Shown here: positions 25,599 through 33,753 of the stretch, one piece after another | How the letters are laid out: the number at the start of each line of letters is the position of its first letter | Position numbering within the stretch: the first letter of the stretch is position 1 | Assembly (NCBI GenBank): GCA_028873815.1 | Contig: JAPPNN010000025.1 | Span: 1 to 52,642, forward strand | Direction of reading: 5' to 3' | Source of the DNA: Gemmatimonadota bacterium | GTDB taxonomy: Bacteria; Gemmatimonadota; Gemmatimonadetes; Longimicrobiales; Gaopeijiaceae | Length of the DNA stretch: 52,642 nucleotides | The notes under the pieces: model-generated | Databases searched by the model: none | What the model saw: the letters and a program-made list of their open reading frames with translations, nothing else | What the model was told of the DNA's origin: nothing | Made by a program: the position numbers and the translations under genes

Positions 25599-25904
25599 AT
25601 GGCGAACACCAATGTGCTCGCGGGCTGGGCGTGCCCGAAGTGCGGCCAGACCGAAGGGTTCCGCATCGCGGGAACCATCTGGCTCGACGTGACCGACGAC
25701 GGCACCGTGCCGTCCGACGAACCGGGCCGCACCGATCACGAGTGGGACGGCGACTCGACCACCGAGTGCCCTGGATGCGGCTACGTGGGGCGGCAGGCCG
25801 AGTTCCATGAAGACCTTGAGCTTGAACAGACGATCGCCGCGCTCAAAGAGGCCCCCCGGAACGTCAACAGCGAAACAGGCCGGAGAGTGAGGGGCTACCT
25901 ATGA
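25599..25904 (+). CDS. Zinc-ribbon protein, 101 aa
   Basis: CPKCGQTEGF and CPGCGYVGRQ, about 40 residues apart, form a standard two-knuckle zinc ribbon; an acidic loop lies between them. Possible nucleic-acid or protein adaptor. Stop overlaps the next ATG. Confidence 0.78.
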   Translation: MANTNVLAGWACPKCGQTEGFRIAGTIWLDVTDDGTVPSDEPGRTDHEWDGDSTTECPGCGYVGRQAEFHEDLELEQTIAALKEAPRNVNSETGRRVRGYL

Positions 25905-26458
25905 GCGAGCGACAGCCCCCCGACGACCTGTGGCATCCCATCGACATTGAGCCGCCCGAGAACTTCGAGCTTGAGATCGCGGTGCGCCAAGCGGCACGCG
26001 ACGACGAGCGGCACAACGCGCTCCGGCGCATCGTGAGCGTGCCGACGGAGGCGTACCTGTGGGTGCCCGAGGACGCGATCACGTTCACGCCGCCGCTTTC
26101 GGACGTCATCTACGGCGACGGTCGCGCCCTGTTGAGTTTGACGACCACCTTCGACCGGCCCGCGTTCTGGCTGATTCGGATCGACAGCCGGTGGGATGTC
26201 GGCCAGCCGTCGTACCCGAGCGAGGACGCGCCCGACATCAGGGAATACACCGACTACATGATGTCGAACCTGGTAGCGGAGTTCGGCGAGGGTGAGCCGG
26301 GATGGTACGACCACCAAGAGGAAGGCGAGCGCGAACCCTACCCGGCAATCTGGTCGGGTGACGGCTATTCATGGCGGTGGCACGGTTGGCCCGCCGAGGC
26401 GGGGCCGGTCGAGCCTCACCCGTACTGGCGGCACACCACCATCGCGGCAGCGCAGTAA
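25901..26458 (+). CDS. Array ORF 30, 185 aa
   Basis: ATGA overlap with the zinc-ribbon gene. Acidic, Trp/Tyr-rich (PAFWLIRIDSRWDVGQP, DGYSWRWHGWPAEAGP). No family recognised. Co-translated partner of the zinc ribbon. Confidence 0.75.
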   Translation: MSERQPPDDLWHPIDIEPPENFELEIAVRQAARDDERHNALRRIVSVPTEAYLWVPEDAITFTPPLSDVIYGDGRALLSLTTTFDRPAFWLIRIDSRWDVGQPSYPSEDAPDIREYTDYMMSNLVAEFGEGEPGWYDHQEEGEREPYPAIWSGDGYSWRWHGWPAEAGPVEPHPYWRHTTIAAAQ

Positions 26459-26549
26459 CCCCCTTTCCCCGTCCGTCACGGTTCAACCCGTGGCGGGCGC
26501 TTGCCCGGTCCATTCGGGACCGGGTTCACTCCGCAACAGGAGGCAGGAA
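26459..26549 (+). promoter_or_regulatory. Array leader 25, SD-pairing subtype
   Basis: Stem A CGTCCGTCACGG/CCGTGGCGGGCG (12 pairs) with TTCAAC loop; CTTGCC; stem B CGGTCC/GGACCG with ATTCG loop; CTCC-GCAACA-GGAG over AGGAGGCAGGAAATG. Confidence 0.92.
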
Positions 26550-27008
26550 ATGAGTGACACCAAGAAGAAGACGCCGGGCAAGTACGTCTGCCAAAGCTGC
26601 GGGGGCGATAATCTGTCGTTCTCCTTCAGCGGAACATGGGACGTCGAAAAGCAGGAATGGGACTACGATGACGACGGCGAGAAAGCCTTTTGCCAAGACT
26701 GCGAGTGCCGTGGCTGGTCGACGTTCGTCTCGCTCGGCGACACTCGGACCGAGCCGCAGTTGGGCCGCGACTTCTACGACGATCTGTTCGTCGTGGTGGA
26801 CGACGGCGGCGAACCGGTGGGACCGTATCACCTCTCACTCAAGCGGGCGCGAGAGTACCGCGAGGATCACGGCGACGGGGCCGAGCACTACCGCATCGCC
26901 AAACTCATGTACCGGGCGCTGCCCAACGAGGACGAGCCGGACGAGATCGTGGACGACCCGAGGCCGCAGCAGGAACCCAAGGAGCTTCCCGTGGAGATGT
27001 GGCCGTGA
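26550..27008 (+). CDS. Zinc-ribbon protein, 152 aa
   Basis: YVCQSCGGDNLSFSFSGTW and FCQDCECRGWSTF give a four-Cys ribbon in the first 60 residues; the C-terminal half is acidic with YREDHGDGAEHYRIAKLMYR. Overlaps the next gene (GTGA). Confidence 0.75.
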   Translation: MSDTKKKTPGKYVCQSCGGDNLSFSFSGTWDVEKQEWDYDDDGEKAFCQDCECRGWSTFVSLGDTRTEPQLGRDFYDDLFVVVDDGGEPVGPYHLSLKRAREYREDHGDGAEHYRIAKLMYRALPNEDEPDEIVDDPRPQQEPKELPVEMWP

Positions 27009-27184
27009 GCACCACCGACGAGAAGGAAGCGCCGAAGTTCGACTGTCCGCTGTGCCAGTTCGCCTACGAATGCGGGTCACGCGCATGGGAGTGCGGCTGC
27101 GGCCGCCGGGTTGATCTGCGCGAGGATTCGCAACTCGCGCTGATCCGCGACGACGGCGACGTGAACCGGCTCGCCAGCCAGTAG
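27005..27184 (+). CDS. Cys-rich 59-aa protein
   Basis: GTG start in the preceding stop. FDCPLCQFAYECGSRAWECG has five Cys and could fold around one zinc. Last gene of the array. Confidence 0.7.
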   Translation: MSTTDEKEAPKFDCPLCQFAYECGSRAWECGCGRRVDLREDSQLALIRDDGDVNRLASQ

Positions 27185-27225
27185 TTGCCGAACACCGGAA
27201 TGCCGGGGGTCGCACCCCGGCGTTC
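27185..27225 (+). repeat. Terminal lone stem A
   Basis: GGAATGCCGGGG/CCCCGGCGTTCC (12 pairs, one G-U) with GTCGCA loop follows the last array gene, but no stem B or ribosome site follows. So stem A belongs to the 3' end of each cassette and stem B plus the ribosome site to the next gene. Confidence 0.85.
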
Positions 27226-27473
27226 CCTTCTATCTGCGCTTCCGCGCGGCCCATGCGCACGAGGCGCGAGCCAGCCCCCGTCCCTTGGGGATACCAAGCC
27301 GCATCAAAGCGGCACAGACTGAAGCGCGATGACTCCCACTTCGACTCCGAAGTGCGGGGAAGATTCCGGCGATCACCAGGATTCGGCCCTCGATCTCGAT
27401 ACACTTACCTTGGATACCCGACCCGAGGCCGATGGGACTGAACCAGCCCGACGACCAGAGAGGAAAGGCCAAA

Positions 27474-28478
27474 ATGAAGCCTACGAAAGCAGCCCGTCCG
27501 GTACACGCTGCCGCCCGTTCCCAGCCAACCGACCTGAAGGAATCCCATGTCGAGGCCGTGGTCGCCGCCGCGGTGGAGTCCCACTCCCCGGCGACGCGCA
27601 GGGCCTACAAGACGGCCTGGCGCCAGTTCGCCGAATGGTGCCGGGAGGAGGGATACGAAGCCCTTCCAGCCGACCCGCAGACCGTAGCAGCCTACCTGGC
27701 CCGGCGCGCCGATCTGGGCGTGACGTTTTCCACGCTCAACGTAGATCGCGCGGGCATCCGCTACCATCACGAGACCCGAGGGGTCGACAGCCCCACGCAG
27801 TCGGCAGGCGTCAAGCGCGTGCTGCGCGGTCTCCGCCGCAGGGCAGCGGCATCCAAGCTGATTCAGGGCCGCGGACAGGTGACCGGACTCTCGCGGACGC
27901 ACCTGGCCGCGATCCGCGCGACCGCGCACCAGCGCCGGACCTACCGCAACGATACCCGGGAATCGGAGGCCAGGGCGCAACGGCGCGGCGACGTGGACAT
28001 CGCTCTCATCTCGGTGATGCGCGACGCGCTCCTGCGCCGTTCGGAGGCGATCAGCCTCACGTGGAAGGACATCGAGTTCAGCTCCGACGGATCGGCTCTG
28101 GTGACCATCCCCCGCTCGAAGACCGATCAGGAGGGCGCTGGTGCCGTCCAGTACATCGGACGGGACGCTGCGGACGCCTTGAAGGCCATCCGGCCCGACG
28201 CGGACGAGTCCATGGCTTCCCGACCGGTCTTCGGACTGAAGACCGGCGAGGCGGTGGCCAAGCGCATCCGTGCCGCGGCCGCGGCGGCAGGCCTCAATGG
28301 GCGCTTCCGTGGCCACAGCCCGCGTATCGGAATGAGCCAGGACCTGGCCGAGGCGGGGGCCTCCACGACCGACCTCATGATCGTCGGCAGATGGAGCGCG
28401 CACCGGATGCCGGCCGTCTATACGAGGGGCCAGCAGGCGCGCAGGGGGGCCGTGGCAAGGTATTACCAAGCCGGGTGA
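27474..28478 (+). CDS. Tyrosine recombinase / integrase
   Basis: 334 aa from the ATG after GAGAGGAAAGG; an in-frame ATG at 27432 is an alternative. N-terminal SAM-like core-binding domain (SPATRRAYKTAWRQFAEWC), catalytic Arg in ALLRRSEAISL, Lys in PRSKTDQEG, HSPRIGMSQ (H-x-x-R), GRW and the nucleophile region VYTRG. Catalyses site-specific strand exchange for integration or excision. Directly downstream of the array on the same strand, so probably the integrase of the element that carries it; it lacks any visible sign of the integron IntI-specific insertion. Confidence 0.93.
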   Translation: MKPTKAARPVHAAARSQPTDLKESHVEAVVAAAVESHSPATRRAYKTAWRQFAEWCREEGYEALPADPQTVAAYLARRADLGVTFSTLNVDRAGIRYHHETRGVDSPTQSAGVKRVLRGLRRRAAASKLIQGRGQVTGLSRTHLAAIRATAHQRRTYRNDTRESEARAQRRGDVDIALISVMRDALLRRSEAISLTWKDIEFSSDGSALVTIPRSKTDQEGAGAVQYIGRDAADALKAIRPDADESMASRPVFGLKTGEAVAKRIRAAAAAAGLNGRFRGHSPRIGMSQDLAEAGASTTDLMIVGRWSAHRMPAVYTRGQQARRGAVARYYQAG

Positions 28479-29591
28479 ACACGCCCGGACTCCTGACGTT
28501 CCTCGATACCCGGAACGTCGACGTTCTCGATGACGAATGTCGGCTACGTCCATCGCCGGCGGCGTGCACGACGGACCACGACGCCCGCCCGGAAAGAGTC
28601 GCGGGGGGCCACGCCACGGGACAGGCATCGGGGAACCCCGGACACCGGGAAGAGCGGGGAGACGGGGATCGCCCGCGCCGGTTGTGCAGTGGGGCAGTGT
28701 TGCCCGGTGTCGCGTGCTCCCGGTGACTAACGAGTCACCGGATTATTCACGGTTCGTTGGACTATCGGGTCTCCGGTACTGGCAGACGACCGGTATCTGT
28801 CCACCTACCAAGTAATAGGCGCGCGCCCGCGCACGCGAACCCCTCCAGCGCGCAGGATCGAACCCCCCGAAGTGTGACCGGTGTGACGCCGGGTGTGACG
28901 CTCGGGGCGGGTGATTGTCTCGGGGGTTCGGCCCTGCAAACTCGGCCCTACTCCCTATTCTGTGACGGTGTGACGGTGAAGGTAGGGGATAGCCCCATTT
29001 GCGCGAGGCGTGTGTGGCCCCTGGGGGGGGGCTGGGGCCGAAAAGGCCAGCGTAACCCCGGTCTGCGTAACCTCCCCGTTCGCCGACGGAGTGGGAGTGG
29101 GCGGGAGTGTCTGGTGGGAGGATCACAAGTCGTTGCGCATCAGCGTGTTTCGCATTTTTCCCCCCACTCCTCCCACTGATTTTAGAATAGCATTACATGT
29201 GTTGCAGAGGGGAAGCGTTGAAGGGGGGGCATGGAGCTCTCGGGCCGGTGCCTGCGGAAGAGAAAATGAGGTTGCCGGCTGGAGAGTGTGAGGACCGGGA
29301 GGCTCGCTCTGCAAGTCCTTCGGACAGCGAGAAGATACCGGCCTCCCACCAGGGCCTCCCGGAGGCGCTCCCACCCGCTACAGTGTGAGTGGTGCGGCAT
29401 CGTTTCGTCCGCCCTCGACGCCTGCACCTGTCTCGGCATTTCAGGCCTGCGCACCCGCCGCGACATGGTGCCCGTTCGCGCTCAAGGCCGGATGCCCGCG
29501 ACAGCCGAATCGGAACTTGCGCCGCCCGGCAAGTGTACGCCTACTGCATGCGACGATAGAAGGCCCGTCCCAAACGGAAAGGAGCTACGTC
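28479..29591. other. Gene-free stretch with repeats, candidate att region
   Basis: No convincing reading frame. It holds a perfect 9-bp inverted repeat CCGGTGACT/AGTCACCGG (28720-28741) and direct repeats GTGTGACCG, GTGTGACGC, GTGTGACGC (28872-28901) and TGTGACGG twice (28961-28976). This kind of periodic repeat beside an integrase suits arm-type binding sites or a directionality-factor site. Also GCGTAACC twice near 29050-29070. Confidence 0.45.
28720..28741. repeat. Perfect inverted repeat after integrase
   Basis: CCGGTGACT-AACG-AGTCACCGG, nine perfect pairs with a four-base centre and no T tract; more like a recombinase or repressor site than a terminator. Confidence 0.6.
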
Positions 29592-30170
29592 ATGCGTAGT
29601 TTGGTTCCTCTCTTCGCCCTGCTGGCGCTTGCGTGCGAGAGCCCTTTGGAGCCCCTCACCTGCGATCCGCCGACGGCCATCTACGCCATTCGCGACTACC
29701 CGATGGAATACGGTCTCTGCTTCGACGGTCAGGCCCTGTCGTACACCGTCGAAAGCTCCGATCCCGCGATTGTTACGGCCGAGACGGTCGGCGACGTGCT
29801 CATCGTGACCGCCCACGAGCAGGGTGAGGCCAGCGTCTTTGTGACCGCCGTGGCGACCGACGGTGCGACGGGCACCGTGGACTATCGGGTCGTGGCCAGG
29901 AACGTCTGGGACGGCAAGATCACGAAGTGCGCCATGACGCCGGCGCCGGAAGAGGGTACGGACTTCGAGGTCGACGCATGGATCAGGTCCAACATCAATC
30001 TCGTCAACGTCGAGGTTCGACACAACATCGGCGGGACCGAAGTCGCCACCGGCAAGATCGAGCGGATGTCCGAGGGCCAGACGATCAACTTGTTCACCAG
30101 CGGATGGATGGCGGCAGTGCCGTCCAACCCCGAGTGCACCCTGGATCTCGACTATCAGATCGCCGGTTGA
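29592..30170 (+). CDS. Small secreted lipoprotein
   Basis: 192 aa. The signal peptide MRSLVPLFALLALACES has a lipobox-like ALAC with Cys15. The middle is beta-rich and Ig-like (ALSYTVESSDPAIVTAE, VFVTAVATDGATGTVDYRVV), similar in flavour to the Ig-like segment of the LRR lipoprotein at 3018-5873. Start ATG lies behind AAAGGAG. No catalytic motif; a surface protein of unknown role. Confidence 0.82.
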   Translation: MRSLVPLFALLALACESPLEPLTCDPPTAIYAIRDYPMEYGLCFDGQALSYTVESSDPAIVTAETVGDVLIVTAHEQGEASVFVTAVATDGATGTVDYRVVARNVWDGKITKCAMTPAPEEGTDFEVDAWIRSNINLVNVEVRHNIGGTEVATGKIERMSEGQTINLFTSGWMAAVPSNPECTLDLDYQIAG

Positions 30171-30684
30171 CCGCAAGGGAAAACTCACGCGGGATTACGT
30201 CGGCCTCTTTTGGACAGCGGGCAAGCCCTCGTCCGGCAACACCCATGGCCGAATCCATCACCACCACCCACCGGATCGCCGCGATCCGGGCCCGAAATTC
30301 GCGGGACATCGAGCAGGCCCCCCCAAGCCACAAAGCCCTCCGGGTCGGCCAGGCCGGTTCGGGCTGGACCAACGCTTGACATGCCCACCCACTACGGACG
30401 GCAGGCCAGCGTCAAGCGCGGCCCGGTCGCCACGCGCCGGGCCGAAGAACCGCTGGGCGTGACCGGGGGGGTTACGGTCACCGCCCCTACCGCCTCCCCC
30501 GGAGTCGGCGTTCGACCCCCCCTCTGGAGGCACTCAAAGGTTCGCGGCCCAAGCGCGGTGGGGACCAAAACTCCGTTTCTCCCGCTGTACAGGTGGCCGT
30601 CCATTTGGACGAGCACGTCGGGTGCCATCGACGACCATGCCCCCCGAGTGATGGACGGTCGCGATTCGGCCGCTCGAAGGTTCC
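30171..30684. other. Gene-free stretch
   Basis: Convergent gap between the lipoprotein and the leftward barrel gene. Frames here are short and Pro/Arg/Ser-rich; no gene, strong hairpin or repeat seen. Confidence 0.5.
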
Positions 30685-31368
30685 CTAGCCGACCGGAAGG
30701 GTTACGCCCGTCCGAAGCGTCAGGACACGTTGCTTCGGCCCGCTCCAGTACGAGTCACCCTCTCCGATGGGGATCAGCCCGAGCGTGTAGAGCAGATCGA
30801 CACTCACGCCCGCCCGCTCCGTAACGCCGACCGCTATACCGCCGCCCACGACGACCCCGAGGTCCAGCGCGGCCTCGACTTCGTCGCGCCACCCCGCGTC
30901 ACAACCGCCGCCGGTGGTGACCCGCGCGGTTCCAAGCCAGGCCGATGCGCCGAAGTCGCAGTCGATTCGGCTCGCCATGGTGGGACCGGCGAAGAATCGG
31001 ACGGAGGAGCGATCCCACGAGGACAGGGCGAACGTCGGCACGGCCAGCAGCGAAAACTCGAAGTAGTCCAGCGCGATTTCACTGGTGACGAGGATGTCGC
31101 CGTCCAGTCCGCTCAACCTGCCGCCCTTCTGGGAGTATGCGACGCCAAGCTGCAATCCGAGGTGCTCCGAGACCGGGACGGTCGCCGCCAACCCGACGGA
31201 CATTCTCGTGAGGGACTCGGAACGCCAAACGGCGCCGCCGGGAGGGTCGGCGGTGATGGCCGTCCGGTTCAGGCCGCCGGTCAGCGACAGCGTGGTCTGC
31301 GCCAAGGCCGGAGAGGCGGCGGCGTGAAGGAACAGGATGGAGAGGAGAACGAGCGATCGCCTTTTCAT
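30685..31368 (-). CDS. Outer-membrane beta-barrel protein
   Basis: 227 aa. Signal peptide MKRRSLVLLSILFLHAAASP ending in ALAQ. Alternating strands with G-rich turns (LGLQLGVAYSQKGGRLSG, YFEFSLLAVPTFAL, GVVVGGGIAVGVTERAGVSV) and a final strand VLTLRTGVTLPVG suit the PorT/OmpW-like small barrel family with a C-terminal strand signal. Two Cys (IDCDFGASA, GGGCDAG) may form a disulphide. Probably in the outer membrane. Confidence 0.85.
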   Translation of the reverse strand: MKRRSLVLLSILFLHAAASPALAQTTLSLTGGLNRTAITADPPGGAVWRSESLTRMSVGLAATVPVSEHLGLQLGVAYSQKGGRLSGLDGDILVTSEIALDYFEFSLLAVPTFALSSWDRSSVRFFAGPTMASRIDCDFGASAWLGTARVTTGGGCDAGWRDEVEAALDLGVVVGGGIAVGVTERAGVSVDLLYTLGLIPIGEGDSYWSGPKQRVLTLRTGVTLPVG

Positions 31369-31850
31369 CGGGAAGCCTCCTGATGGATGTGGTGAACGAG
31401 ACCTACGGTCTGCTTACATGAAGAGCGGATGAAACGGGATTGACTACCTATCCCCAGGGCCTCCACTGCTAAGGCTGGCGGCGGGAACTACCGCTTCGAG
31501 CGTGTGGAGCAGGGCTCCCACACGGTGACGATCAGCGGATTCCCCGCGCCCATCTCCCCACCGTTCGCAAGGAAGCTGCGTCGGTCACTTCGAGCGCGTG
31601 TTCCGACCCGGAACGCGCCGGTGAACCACTGGATCAGGGGGCCTGCTCGCGTGGAGCGTTCGATAGGGGCTTTCATTCGGCAGGTAGCCCGACAAGGGCT
31701 CCGTTTGATTTAGAAATGCGGGGCAGCGTAGGCTCGGAATCCTAGGGCGCAGGAACGGAATTTTGCTACCAAGAAGGCATAACCTGATGGCGACACGCGG
31801 CCCTTCTGTCCTACTGTCGCATGCGTGGAAAATCGTGTAGACTGTCAGCC
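31369..31850. other. Gap with a 92-bp relic of the giant lipoprotein gene
   Basis: 31457-31548 matches 37512-37603 (5' part of the giant repeat lipoprotein) with 6 differences in 92 bases; the rest of the gap shows no gene. Likely a decayed duplicate of that gene or recombination debris. Confidence 0.7.
31457..31548 (+). pseudogene. Fragment of giant repeat lipoprotein gene
   Basis: Encodes a GNYRF...VEQGSHTVTISGFP run matching residues about 70-86 of the protein at 37343, then diverges abruptly at both ends. Confidence 0.7.
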
Positions 31851-32096
31851 ATGAAGAAGTTCCTGAAGTCATGGCGTGGTACGCTGGTGTTCGCGGTCGC
31901 TGCGGCGGGCGGTACTTGGCTTGTCGCCATGAGCATTGCGGATGTCCGGTCGGAACCGAGAGCCGACTTTGCCGCCTCGGAGTTGTGGATGGACAGCCGG
32001 TGGAGCGCCGTCGAAGCGAAGTTGGACCTGTTGATCGAGGCCGTGGACATCATGGCCGGGGAGGACGAGTGGACCCGACCGACATCATCTACCTAG
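31851..32096 (+). CDS. Small membrane protein, operon gene 1
   Basis: 81 aa. Basic N-terminus then one membrane helix (TLVFAVAAAGGTWLVAMSIA) and a soluble C-terminal helix (VEAKLDLLIEAVDIMAGED). Holin-like in size, but single-span. Overlaps the next gene by 28 nt. First gene of a long overlapping operon. Confidence 0.7.
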   Translation: MKKFLKSWRGTLVFAVAAAGGTWLVAMSIADVRSEPRADFAASELWMDSRWSAVEAKLDLLIEAVDIMAGEDEWTRPTSST

Positions 32097-32254
32097 CCGT
32101 CATCGCCTACACCATCGTGGCGGGGGTCGCGTTCAACCGGGCCGAAGAGCAGGCCAAGGCGGAGCGAAAGGTGCTCGAAGTCGACATCTCTGACTGTCCG
32201 CCGTTCCTGACCGACGAGAAGACCGGTGAGCCTGCTCACCGACAGGGACATTGA
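32069..32254 (+). CDS. Small membrane protein, operon gene 2
   Basis: 61 aa from GTG behind GGGGAGGA. One membrane helix (IIYLAVIAYTIVAGVAF) with a charged C-terminal tail. Pair of overlapping one-span proteins recalls holin or spanin pairs, not demonstrated. Confidence 0.6.
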   Translation: MDPTDIIYLAVIAYTIVAGVAFNRAEEQAKAERKVLEVDISDCPPFLTDEKTGEPAHRQGH

Positions 32255-32366
32255 CCGGATCGCCAAGAGAGTTCAGGCCGGTCTGGACCCTACCCGGATC
32301 GCCGACGCTTTACCGGCCCGAAGACTTATCCAGCTTGGCCGAGAGCGTGGCGGATATCCCCCCTGA
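32226..32366 (+). CDS. 46-aa helical ORF
   Basis: GTG start inside gene 2. LLTDRDIDRIAKRVQAGLDP is a plausible amphipathic or HTH-like helix pair. Weakly supported. Confidence 0.4.
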   Translation: MSLLTDRDIDRIAKRVQAGLDPTRIADALPARRLIQLGRERGGYPP

Positions 32367-32390
32367 TCGAAGCGGAGATCCGGCACGTCA

Positions 32391-32693
32391 ATGCAAGGCC
32401 CGGAGGCATCGAGGACGCGAAGGGGTGTGACACTGGCGGCTTTTGCGAAACCACGGTCCTCGGTGCGGGTTACGCATCGTTGGTATGAGGTAACGGTGAG
32501 CCCGTTCACTGCCCTCGGCTGTGCGTCACCGTGCTCGCGCTGGCGGAGACGGGATGGGTTCCGCGGGACTAACTCGGGGATCTTCGCCCCCGCGGCCCGC
32601 CGCTCTGCCATGGTTGGGCTGGTCATCTTAGGCGGCATCGCGCGCGGTGCCGCAGGGTCGTTGACGGACTCGCCCGAGGACCTGGACGCATGA
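32391..32693 (+). CDS. Uncertain ORF ending in ATGA overlap
   Basis: The C-terminal 30 residues (SAMVGLVILGGIARGAAGSL) are hydrophobic and the stop overlaps the next ATG, which argues for translation. The N-terminal part is Arg/Ser-rich and looks non-coding; a start near 32610 is possible. Confidence 0.3.
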   Translation: MQGPEASRTRRGVTLAAFAKPRSSVRVTHRWYEVTVSPFTALGCASPCSRWRRRDGFRGTNSGIFAPAARRSAMVGLVILGGIARGAAGSLTDSPEDLDA

Positions 32694-33208
32694 CCCGAGA
32701 CCTGCTGTACGCCCTCGTGCTGTTCCTCACCGGCGGACTCGGCTACGCGCTGGGCCGTGCCCACGCTCACGAGGCGTTCGACCGCGTGATGGGCGAGACG
32801 CTGGCGGCGATCCGCAAGCACCTGCGCGCAGAGGGCGGCGAGGCGCGGGAGATGCGGCGAGCTGCGGAGATGATGGCCCACGTGGCCGTGGGCTTCGCGG
32901 AAGCGGCGGAGACGGACTCCGCGGCCAAGGAACTCAAGGCTATCAACGAATCCCTTCAGCGCGCCAAGTCGGCGGAGACCACGGCAAAGGTCCGTTTCGA
33001 GCAACTGTACAATGGCGAGAGGAAGGCGCGGAAGGCTCTTGAGGGCGAACGTGACACGCTGGTCTACATCAACCGGTCTCTGAGCCGCAGGATGGCCGCC
33101 GCGTTCGCGATCTGCCGCAACGGTTGCTTGGAAGCTTCCGGACGTGCGAACACCGCGGCGGCGGAGGCGATTCGAGCGGACGACCCGGCAAACGGCGGCG
33201 ACCAGTGA
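32690..33208 (+). CDS. Membrane-anchored coiled-coil protein
   Basis: 172 aa. N-terminal membrane helix (LLYALVLFLTGGLGYALG) then a long charged coiled coil. FEQLYNGERKARKALEGERD and YINRSLSRR match the coiled-coil protein at 400-1119, which lacks the membrane helix. The stop overlaps the next gene (GTGA). Confidence 0.75.
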   Translation: MTRDLLYALVLFLTGGLGYALGRAHAHEAFDRVMGETLAAIRKHLRAEGGEAREMRRAAEMMAHVAVGFAEAAETDSAAKELKAINESLQRAKSAETTAKVRFEQLYNGERKARKALEGERDTLVYINRSLSRRMAAAFAICRNGCLEASGRANTAAAEAIRADDPANGGDQ

Positions 33209-33753
33209 CGACGGCCCGGGCTGCGGCGGAGGGAGGCGGCTTGGCATGGTCCCGGAGACCGCGCCCCCGACGGGGAGGACCGCCCTCGCGTCCAACCGGG
33301 AAAAGTTGTGAACGGTCGACAAAACCGGGTTCTCTTCCGTGCCATCCTGGGCCACCGGGAACTTCCCGCCGCGTGAACGAGCGCAGCTCCCTGAATAGAG
33401 CCGCCCTCGGCGTTTTCGACACAGGCGGTTTCGGGCCGCTTCCGGACGGCCAGCCGAGCCGAATCGCGCTGTTTAGCCTCACGCGCGATCTCGGGTTTGT
33501 GCCGCTTGGCCTGCGCACGTCGTTCCGAAACTGGTGCGCGGAGACCGGGGTTCGCAGGGAGGTTGCTTTGGCGTCCGGCGCCGTGGGTTGGGAGCGCGTG
33601 GGCAGATCCGGCATCACGCGCAAGATCGTCGATAATCCCGATGGCGTCGGCCTGACACGGGTCAGCGTCACGCACCGTTCGGACGGCCCGCGCCTCAACC
33701 TCGATCAGGCGCCGTGGGACAAGGAGTGGAGCAAGCCGGAGTGGCGCCCATGA
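33205..33753 (+). CDS. Integrase-derived ORF, catalytic His/Tyr lost
   Basis: 182 aa between GTGA and ATGA overlaps, which supports translation. Residues about 88-132 (GLRTSFRNWCAETGVRREVA) match the active-site stretch HGFRSSFRDWCAESGVAREV of the P4-type integrase at 49912-51117, but the catalytic His is Leu and no tyrosine region follows. The first 60 residues are Arg/Pro-rich. Either a decayed integrase piece read by chance or an integrase domain re-used without activity. Confidence 0.5.
   Translation: MTTARAAAEGGGLAWSRRPRPRRGGPPSRPTGKSCERSTKPGSLPCHPGPPGTSRRVNERSSLNRAALGVFDTGGFGPLPDGQPSRIALFSLTRDLGFVPLGLRTSFRNWCAETGVRREVALASGAVGWERVGRSGITRKIVDNPDGVGLTRVSVTHRSDGPRLNLDQAPWDKEWSKPEWRP

Noticed and set aside
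11885..27225. Classical integron with attC sites
   Set aside because: The gaps lack the GTTRRRY/RYYYAAC core boxes and extrahelical bases, several gaps are replaced by overlapping genes, and the recombinase shows no IntI-specific segment that I can see.
11885..27225. Stem A hairpins as ordinary Rho-independent terminators
   Set aside because: No T tract follows any of them, and they would stop transcription after every gene of what looks like one transcription unit.
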